Part shown: in pieces, positions 7,120-11,888 of the stretch
Position numbering within the stretch: position 1 is the first letter of the stretch
Layout of the letters: each line of letters opens with the position of its first letter
From: Microthrixaceae bacterium
GTDB taxonomy: Bacteria > Actinomycetota > Acidimicrobiia > Acidimicrobiales > Acidimicrobilacustridaceae
Direction: 5' to 3'
Assembly: GCA_947455015.1 (NCBI GenBank)
Contig: CANGMY010000027.1
Location: 1 to 11,888, forward strand
DNA: 11,888 nt
The notes under the pieces: generated by a model
The model's database searches: none
Told to the model about the DNA's origin: nothing
The model's input: the letters and a program-made list of their open reading frames with translations, nothing else
Program-made: the position numbers and the translations under genes

Positions 7120-7694
7120 AGTCCACCGTCCACGGTGAGAAGTTGGCCAGCAAGGTTGCGGGCATCGGTTGAACACAGGAACTCGACAACTGCGCCGGGA
7201 TCAGCGCCGGGAACAGCGGGCGTGGCAATCGAGACGGGACCGGCGACGACAGCGTCGGCCAGAACCAGCTCGGGAGATACCGCGAGAGCGTTGACGGCGA
7301 TGCCCTCGGGGCCCCATTGACGAGCGACGGACTTTGTGAGGATGTGCACCCCTTCGGCCGCTGCGGCCCAATGGGCGTAGTGATCGCCGCCTGCAAGTGC
7401 GGTTGTGGGAAGCGTCAACACGATTGCGCCCCCGTTGCCAGCGAAGGTGGTTCGGGCCTCGGTGCACGCGGCCACAGCGGCATCCATAGTTTGTTGCCAG
7501 GCAAGGTCGAACTCGGCATCGGTCAGTTCAGCGATGGGGCGGGGGACCATACGTGCAGGGTCCCATGGGGCAAACACCAGTGCCTCGTAGGGGGCGGCAT
7601 CAACGAGTCCGTGGCCCCGCTCGCTGAGGGCAGTGCTGAGTTGGGCCGCCAAAGGCCCAGTACCCACGACCTTGATTCTCACGTTTGTCCCCAT
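7110..7694 (-). CDS. Degenerate SDR-like protein lacking catalytic residues (probable pseudoenzyme subunit)
   Basis: A 194-aa SDR relative, about 60 residues shorter than normal. The first strand and turn are reduced to KVVGTGPLAAQ (residues 8-18) instead of TGxxxGxG. About 50 residues of the cofactor-binding region are absent before the YEALVFAP strand. Alignment by the shared KS.AR.WGP.GI.VN block (121-135) puts Pro96, Trp109 and Ala113 where the catalytic Ser, Tyr and Lys should be. The later helices and the C-terminal LLTVDGG strand, which form subunit contacts in classical SDRs, are kept. The frame is intact, so this is not an obvious decaying pseudogene. The ATG at 7694 is supported by GGGGGA 6 nt upstream; extensions to 7730 or 7829 lack ribosome sites and SDR similarity. 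It is probably a structural or regulatory partner of the SDR at 6349-7119. Confidence 0.85.
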   Translation of the reverse strand: MGTNVRIKVVGTGPLAAQLSTALSERGHGLVDAAPYEALVFAPWDPARMVPRPIAELTDAEFDLAWQQTMDAAVAACTEARTTFAGNGGAIVLTLPTTALAGGDHYAHWAAAAEGVHILTKSVARQWGPEGIAVNALAVSPELVLADAVVAGPVSIATPAVPGADPGAVVEFLCSTDARNLAGQLLTVDGGLWM

Positions 7695-7701
7695 TCTCTT
7701 T

Positions 7702-7716
7702 CCCCCAGTTTGGGGG
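7702..7716 (-). promoter_or_regulatory. Small G/C inverted repeat covering the ribosome site of the degenerate SDR gene
   Basis: CCCCCA (7702-7707) and TGGGGG (7711-7716) are perfect complements around a 3-nt spacer. In the minus-strand mRNA the second arm contains GGGGG, most of the GGGGGA ribosome site serving the ATG at 7694, so folding would hide it. On DNA the repeat also overlaps the candidate -35 of the divergent acyl-CoA dehydrogenase promoter, so a dyad operator is the other reading. It is short, so chance cannot be excluded. Confidence 0.35.
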
Positions 7717-7738
7717 CTGTCGTGCGACATAAAATAAT
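7710..7738 (+). promoter_or_regulatory. Candidate promoter in the divergent intergenic region
   Basis: The 94-nt region between the divergent starts at 7694 and 7789 holds the AT-richest patch nearby (7728-7739). Reading rightward, TTGGGG (7710-7715) and AATAAT (7733-7738) are spaced by 17 nt, an acceptable sigma-70-like pair. It would place the transcript start about 40 nt ahead of the acyl-CoA dehydrogenase. The same AT-rich patch read leftward gives TATTTT, a poorer -10, and may serve the minus-strand operon. No regulator gene is next to it. Confidence 0.3.
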
Positions 7739-7788
7739 CAGGCGCTCCGCTTGTGTGACGCCCGTCGCCTGAGGCTATGTTTCGGGAC

Positions 7789-8964
7789 ATGGAGATCGGA
7801 TACACACCAGAACAGGAAGCCCTGCGCACAGAGCTTCGCAGCTATTACGAAAATCTGCTTGATGACAAGACAGTCGAGGCGCTCTCGCACAGTCATGGCA
7901 TCGGTCAGGCCACCAAAGACGTCTGGAAGCAAATGTGCTCCGACGGTTGGGCCGGCATTGGTTGGCCCAAGGAATACGGCGGTCAGGCTCGCGGCCCGAT
8001 CGATCAGTTCGTGTTCTTCGACGAGTCAATGCGAGCCGGTGCACCAGTGCCGATGCTCACGCTCAACACCGTTGGCCCGACGATCATGAACTACGGCACC
8101 GATTGGCAGAAGGAATTTTTCCTTCCGCCGATCCTCGCCGGTGACATTCACTTTTGCATCGGTTACTCCGAGCCAGGTGCGGGCACCGACCTTGCTGCAC
8201 TTCAGACCCGCGCTGTGCGCGATGGTGACGAATACGTCATCAACGGTCAGAAGATGTGGACCTCACTTGCTGGCGGCGCCGACTACTGCTGGCTTGCCGT
8301 TCGTACCGATCCCGACGCCAAGAAGCACAAGGGCATCTCCGTGATCATCGTTCCGATGGACACGCCCGGCATCACCATTCAGCCGCTTCGTCTTATGGGT
8401 GAGCACGACATCAACGCCACCTACTTCGACGATGTCCGTGTTCCCGCCAAGTTCCTTGTTGGCGAAGAGAACGGCGGTTGGGGCCTCATCACCAACCAGC
8501 TCAACCACGAGCGCGTCACGCTGTGTTCAAGCGGTATGCCCGAGCGTCACCTCGCCAATGTTCGCGAGTGGGCACAGAACACCATGCTTCCCGACGGCCG
8601 TCGTGTCATCGATCAAGAATGGGTGCAGATCAACCTCGCCAAGGTGCACGCAAAGCTTGAGTACTTGCGTCTCGCCAACTGGAAGGTTGCGTGGTCGGCA
8701 AGCACCGAGAAGCTGCACCCGGCTGACGCGTCAAGCGTCAAGGTGTTCGGTACCGAGTTCTATCTCGACTCGTACGAACTCCTTATGGAGGTCCTCGGAC
8801 CGCGTGCGTATCTTGACGCCGACGCTCCCGAGTCGATCCTTCGTAGCCAACTCGAGGCCGGCATCCGCGGCACGATCATCCTCACCTTCGGTGGCGGAAC
8901 CAACGAACTGCAGCGCGATCTCATCGCCATGTTCGGTCTTGGCTTCCCCCGCTCGGCGCGCTGA
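7789..8964 (+). CDS. Acyl-CoA dehydrogenase, subunit carrying the probable catalytic glutamate (FadE/ChsE type)
   Basis: A 391-aa flavoprotein of the acyl-CoA dehydrogenase family, introducing an alpha,beta double bond into an acyl-CoA with FAD. From the ATG at 7789 it begins MEIGYTPEQEALR, the standard N-terminus; an ATG at 7777 would add four residues and neither start has a convincing ribosome site. It shows YSEPGAGTDLA (126-136) and WTS (157-159), which contact flavin and substrate. Glu241 in NHERVTL is at the alternative catalytic-base position used in isovaleryl-CoA dehydrogenase-like enzymes, while the usual C-terminal YEG position reads FGGGTNELQR. The ERxQFGxxIxxFQ flavin-phosphate segment is missing and replaced by DGRRVIDQEW. 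The next gene, 17 nt downstream, supplies that segment, so a heteromer is likely. Sterol or other bulky side-chain CoA esters are plausible substrates, by inference. Confidence 0.92.
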   Translation: MEIGYTPEQEALRTELRSYYENLLDDKTVEALSHSHGIGQATKDVWKQMCSDGWAGIGWPKEYGGQARGPIDQFVFFDESMRAGAPVPMLTLNTVGPTIMNYGTDWQKEFFLPPILAGDIHFCIGYSEPGAGTDLAALQTRAVRDGDEYVINGQKMWTSLAGGADYCWLAVRTDPDAKKHKGISVIIVPMDTPGITIQPLRLMGEHDINATYFDDVRVPAKFLVGEENGGWGLITNQLNHERVTLCSSGMPERHLANVREWAQNTMLPDGRRVIDQEWVQINLAKVHAKLEYLRLANWKVAWSASTEKLHPADASSVKVFGTEFYLDSYELLMEVLGPRAYLDADAPESILRSQLEAGIRGTIILTFGGGTNELQRDLIAMFGLGFPRSAR

Positions 8965-8981
8965 GCAGAAAGAACAGACAC

Positions 8982-10037
8982 ATGGATTTCTCATTTTCAT
9001 CAGATCAAGAAGAACTGCGTGGCCTCGCCAATCGCGTTCTTACCGACCGTTGCACCATGGAACATCTCAAAGAGATCGAAGATGCCGGTGGCATCGATCT
9101 TGCACTTTGGCGTGAACTTGCCGATCTCGGCATCGTCGGAATCGGCATGCCCGAAGCCGATGGTGGCGCGGGCCTCGGTTTCGCTGAAGTAGCAATCGTT
9201 CTCGAAGAGGTTGGTCGCACTGTTGCTCAGGTTCCGGCGATGCCGGTCATGGGCATGGCTGCACCATTCCTTGCCGAATACGCTCCGGCTCACTTGGCCG
9301 GTCTCGCATCGGGTGAGCGCATCGTCACTGTGGCGTTGCACGAACTTGTCGGCGATGTGCACACGCCGTACCTGTCTGCTGCTGGTGGCGCCCTTACCGG
9401 CGTGAAGACGAATGTTCCGTTCGGCACAGTTGCCGACGGTTTCATCGTGTCGGCTGCCGATGGTCTCTACTACGTCGATGCGAAGGCGAGCGGCGTGACA
9501 GTCGAGCGTCAGGACGCAACCGACGGCATCCCCGATGCCAAGGTGACCTTCAACGGTGCCGCAGCCGAAAAGCTTGCTGGCATCGATGCGCTTGATCGTC
9601 TGATCGAATACGGCCAGACCTCTCAGTCGCTCATCATGGCGGGCGTTACGGCCAAGGCTGTCGAGATCATGTCTGACTACGTCAAGGAGCGTGTGCAGTT
9701 CGAACGTCAGATCGCAACGTTCCAGGCCGTCGCTCAGCGCGCTGCCGACTGTCGCATCGACTCCGACGCAATCAAGCTCACCGCGTGGGGCGCGGCAATG
9801 CGACTTAACGACGGACTTCCCGCCGGTGAGAACGCAGCGTCAGCCAAGTACTGGGCATCGGAGGGTGGCGCTCGTGTCGTGCGTGCGTGCACCCATCTTC
9901 ACGGCGGCGTAGGTGTCGATCGCGACTACCCGCTGCACCGCTACTACCTCTGGGCCAAGAAGCAGGAACTGTTCCTCGGTGGAACAACGCAGAGCCTGCT
10001 GCACCTCGGCAAGTTGCTTGCAGACACTCCCGTCTGA
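8982..10037 (+). CDS. Acyl-CoA dehydrogenase, short partner subunit without catalytic glutamate
   Basis: A 351-aa acyl-CoA dehydrogenase-family protein, shorter than the usual 380-400. The N-terminus MDFSFSSDQEELR and helical domain (to about 110) are normal. The middle beta domain (about 115-190) is abbreviated and lacks the TEPxxGSD and W(T/I)S motifs. The C-terminal domain keeps the FAD-binding ERVQFERQIATFQAV (236-250) and HGGVGVDRDYPLHRY (307-321). The canonical base position reads LGGTT (332-336) with no Glu, and the alternative helix position also lacks one (LIEYGQTSQ). Alone it should be inactive. With the upstream subunit it completes one active site, as in the alpha2beta2 ChsE1-ChsE2 and ChsE4-ChsE5 enzymes of Mycobacterium tuberculosis cholesterol catabolism. 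The gap is 17 nt, with only a purine-rich AGAAAGAA as ribosome site. Confidence 0.92.
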   Translation: MDFSFSSDQEELRGLANRVLTDRCTMEHLKEIEDAGGIDLALWRELADLGIVGIGMPEADGGAGLGFAEVAIVLEEVGRTVAQVPAMPVMGMAAPFLAEYAPAHLAGLASGERIVTVALHELVGDVHTPYLSAAGGALTGVKTNVPFGTVADGFIVSAADGLYYVDAKASGVTVERQDATDGIPDAKVTFNGAAAEKLAGIDALDRLIEYGQTSQSLIMAGVTAKAVEIMSDYVKERVQFERQIATFQAVAQRAADCRIDSDAIKLTAWGAAMRLNDGLPAGENAASAKYWASEGGARVVRACTHLHGGVGVDRDYPLHRYYLWAKKQELFLGGTTQSLLHLGKLLADTPV

Positions 10038-10051
10038 GTAACAACAGTCTG

Positions 10052-10093
10052 AAATGAAGAAGGCCCGGGCAACTGCCCGGGCCTTCTTCATTT
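10052..10093. terminator. Strong bidirectional intrinsic terminator between convergent genes
   Basis: A perfect 19-bp stem, 10052-10070 with 10075-10093, encloses the loop AACT. The core is GGCCCGGGC/GCCCGGGCC, flanked by GAAGAA/TTCTTC and AAAT/ATTT. Reading rightward it ends in TTTTGTTCTT; leftward it ends in CTTCTTCATTT. It lies 15 nt after the stop of the second acyl-CoA dehydrogenase and about 38 nt after the stop of the convergent amidohydrolase, and should terminate both transcripts. Confidence 0.93.
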
Positions 10094-10130
10094 TGTTCTT
10101 CGAACTTGTCTTGCGATTGGAACTGCGGGG

Positions 10131-11864
10131 TTACGGCAGGACGGTGTAGGTGTCTTTGCCGCTCTTCAAGACCGTGCCCGGGGTGGCGCCAGTGGCTTGA
10201 CCGTTAATGATCACGGCGGTTCCATTCACGAGAACTCGTTCGATGCCGTAGGAATCGGCGGTGAGTCGTGAACAGCCGCCAGGCAGGTCGGCGACCATAT
10301 GCGCGTTTTCGGAACCGATCGTTGCGGGATCAAACACGACGATGTCGGCGTTGCTGCCTTCAACGAGGGTGCCGCGATCGACGAGACCAAATAACTGTGC
10401 AGGCTTTTCAGTAATGAGCTGCACGGCACGTTCAACGGAGATGAGCTTGCGACCGTTGATCATGTCGCCCAAAAAGCGTGTTGGGAATGTCGCACCGCAC
10501 ATACGGTCGAGGTGTGCGCCTGCATCGGAACCACCGATCATGACGCGCTCGTCGTTCCACGCCTCGACGCGCATGCGCCATGACTCTGGATCCTTGTCCT
10601 TCGGAGCGGGCCAAAGAACGGTTTGCAGTTCGTCGGCGATGACGATGTCGAGCAGCGTGTCGAACGGTTCGGTGCCACGTTCAGCAGCAATGTCGGAAAC
10701 GGTGCGATTTGAAAGCCCAGCGTTTTCCGGCGAGAACGTGTCGCCGATGACGTAGTCCTCCCAATCGGCGATACGGCGGTAAACGCCTGCTTCTTCGGAC
10801 CTTGAAGCGGCAAGAAGCTTGGCGCGAACTTCAGGATCTTGTAGGCGCTTGATGCGCTCAGGGATTTCGCAACGAAGTGTTTCTTCCCATTTTGGAAGCA
10901 ACCAGATACCGCAGAAGGTTGCGAAGTTCATGTTCATGGGAACGAGTACTGGCATGGTGAGGGCAACGACGCGGCCGCCCAATTCCTTGGCGCGGTCATA
11001 GGCCTCAACCTGACGGCCAACACGATCGGGTTCGCGGCTGTCGATGGTGAGAACGTTCCAGTTCATGACGCGCTGAGCTGCGGCACTCAATGTTGCGAGC
11101 AGTTCGATTTCGTCGTCAGCGAAACGATCGAGACAACCGGGAACGATGCCTTCGAGGCTGGTGCCTTCGTGCTTGCCGACCTCAGTCGCCATCGCGAGCA
11201 TTTCTTCTTTGGATGCCCATCGGCTTGGCACCGGTTGTCCGTCGCCATCGCTGTGGCTGCCCGAGGTTGTAAACGACCAGCCCAGCGCACCAACTTCGAT
11301 GGCCTTGCGGAGTTCCGCAACCATGGCTTCGATCTGTTCGGGGGTTGCTTCGCCACCAACGGACTCGGGGCCCATGACGTAGCGGCGGATGGCGCAATGT
11401 CCGGCCATCCAGCCCGCATTCACCGAAATGCGATTCTCGAACTGGTTGAGGTACTCCTCGAAGGTTTCCCAGTTCCAGTTGATCGTCTTGAGAGCGGGAA
11501 GAGGCATGCCTTCGACGCGGCTCATCATTTCTTGCAGGTACTCGGCTTCAGCGGTGGTGGGTCGAAGGGGGGCGAGGGTAAATCCGCAGTTGCCGGCGAT
11601 CACGGTGGTGACGCCGTGGTTGGCCGACGGTGACGCGCCTGGATCCCACAGAAGTTGCGCGTCGTAATGGGTGTGGGCGTCGATAACGCCGGGCATGACC
11701 ATGCGGCCAGTTGCATCGGTGACGATGGTGGCATCGCCATCGACCTGACCGATCGTGACGATCTTGCCGTCACGGATACCGATATCGGCGATGCGAGCCG
11801 GGGCACCGGTGCCATCGATGACTGTTCCGCCCTTGATGACCTCGTCGTACGTTGCGTCGGACAC
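10131..11864 (-). CDS. Amidohydrolase of the N-acyl-D-amino-acid deacylase family (D-aminoacylase-like)
   Basis: A 577-aa metal-dependent hydrolase. GTG at 11864 is preferred because AGAGGTGG stands 5 nt upstream; a GTG at 11873 would add three residues but overlaps that ribosome site. The N-terminal beta-sandwich (YDEVIKGGTVIDGTGAP) leads into the TIM barrel with GVIDAHTHYD, giving metal ligands His64 and His66. NCGFTLAP follows with Cys93, the metal-bridging Cys of D-aminoacylase. GGSDAGAH supplies Asp447 and His451. The C-terminal sandwich carries GTLVEGSNADIVVFDP. Characterised relatives hydrolyse N-acyl-D-amino acids; long actinobacterial members like this are mostly untested. The two histidines that complete the tight metal site in D-aminoacylase appear replaced (SLEGI near 236-240, MNWNVL near 267-272), so the activity may differ. 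It is convergent with the acyl-CoA dehydrogenases and separated by a terminator, so it is not in their operon. Confidence 0.9.
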   Translation of the reverse strand: MSDATYDEVIKGGTVIDGTGAPARIADIGIRDGKIVTIGQVDGDATIVTDATGRMVMPGVIDAHTHYDAQLLWDPGASPSANHGVTTVIAGNCGFTLAPLRPTTAEAEYLQEMMSRVEGMPLPALKTINWNWETFEEYLNQFENRISVNAGWMAGHCAIRRYVMGPESVGGEATPEQIEAMVAELRKAIEVGALGWSFTTSGSHSDGDGQPVPSRWASKEEMLAMATEVGKHEGTSLEGIVPGCLDRFADDEIELLATLSAAAQRVMNWNVLTIDSREPDRVGRQVEAYDRAKELGGRVVALTMPVLVPMNMNFATFCGIWLLPKWEETLRCEIPERIKRLQDPEVRAKLLAASRSEEAGVYRRIADWEDYVIGDTFSPENAGLSNRTVSDIAAERGTEPFDTLLDIVIADELQTVLWPAPKDKDPESWRMRVEAWNDERVMIGGSDAGAHLDRMCGATFPTRFLGDMINGRKLISVERAVQLITEKPAQLFGLVDRGTLVEGSNADIVVFDPATIGSENAHMVADLPGGCSRLTADSYGIERVLVNGTAVIINGQATGATPGTVLKSGKDTYTVLP

Positions 11865-11869
11865 TGCGA

Positions 11870-11877
11870 CCACCTCT
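11870..11877 (-). promoter_or_regulatory. Ribosome binding site choosing between two GTG starts of the amidohydrolase
   Basis: Minus-strand AGAGGTGG lies 5 nt ahead of the GTG at 11864. It contains the other candidate GTG (11873-11871) within itself, which argues that the downstream GTG is the real start. Only 11 further bases remain to the window edge, so no promoter can be judged. Confidence 0.55.
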
Positions 11878-11888
11878 CGTCGGCCACA

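Noticed and set aside
7120..7176. Longer ATG start for the classical SDR
   Set aside because: The extra 19 residues are encoded inside the upstream gene, do not resemble an SDR N-terminus and have no ribosome site; GTG at 7119 fits family length.
7695..7829. Upstream extension of the degenerate SDR to give it a full-length N-terminus
   Set aside because: The extra residues show no Rossmann features and would cross the divergent promoter region and the start of the acyl-CoA dehydrogenase.
8399..9115. 238-aa plus-strand frame overlapping both acyl-CoA dehydrogenases
   Set aside because: It is a shifted-frame, Ser/Arg/Pro-rich low-complexity shadow that crosses the stop and start of two convincing genes.
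10021..10036. CAGAC/GTCTG inverted repeat at the end of the second acyl-CoA dehydrogenase
   Set aside because: It is only 5 bp, inside the coding end, and the strong terminator just after it explains the region.
11169..11633. 154-aa plus-strand frame opposite the amidohydrolase
   Set aside because: It is antisense to a strongly conserved barrel coding region and lacks a ribosome site or domain.

Overview
The window looks like a chromosomal stretch of a moderately GC-rich actinobacterium. The signs are a luciferase-like (probably F420-dependent) oxidoreductase, paired acyl-CoA dehydrogenases of the actinobacterial steroid-catabolism type, many Rossmann oxidoreductases, GTG starts, and an LPxTG surface protein that implies a single-membrane envelope. 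The gene mix would fit Acidimicrobiia (Ilumatobacter-like), but that assignment is an inference from gene content only. No rRNA, tRNA, transposase, phage gene or CRISPR array is visible. Coding density is very high and no gene-free stretch exceeds about 100 bases.

Layout. A minus-strand series runs leftward from about 7694 to beyond the left edge: a degenerate SDR-like protein (7110-7694), an intact classical SDR (6349-7119), a luciferase-like oxidoreductase (5415-6326), a large secreted DUF11-repeat LPxTG surface protein (2730-5369), an unrecognised two-part protein of possible EthD-like/dimeric alpha-beta-barrel fold (1884-2687), and two paralogous extended SDRs (957-1883 and 28-954). The first nine codons of a probable third paralogue (1-27) lie at the edge. 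Most junctions are tight: 10-nt overlap, 22 nt, 45 nt, 42 nt, 0 nt, 2 nt, 0 nt. Divergent from this series, two acyl-CoA dehydrogenases run rightward (7789-8964 and 8982-10037) and end at a strong 19-bp hairpin terminator. A convergent amidohydrolase of the N-acyl-D-amino-acid deacylase family (10131-11864) fills the right end.

How the genes may work together. The acyl-CoA dehydrogenases have complementary sets of conserved residues and probably form one heteromeric enzyme with a shared active site, as in mycobacterial sterol side-chain degradation. The coupled SDR pair on the other side of the shared promoter region combines an active enzyme with a partner lacking the catalytic Ser, Tyr and Lys. 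With the luciferase-like enzyme and the tandem epimerase/dehydratase-like enzymes, this suggests a catabolic locus for a CoA-activated, perhaps cyclic or terpenoid/steroid-like substrate. The substrate cannot be read from the sequence. The surface protein is the outlier: it sits inside the collinear series but has an unrelated function and its own hairpin just ahead of its start codon.
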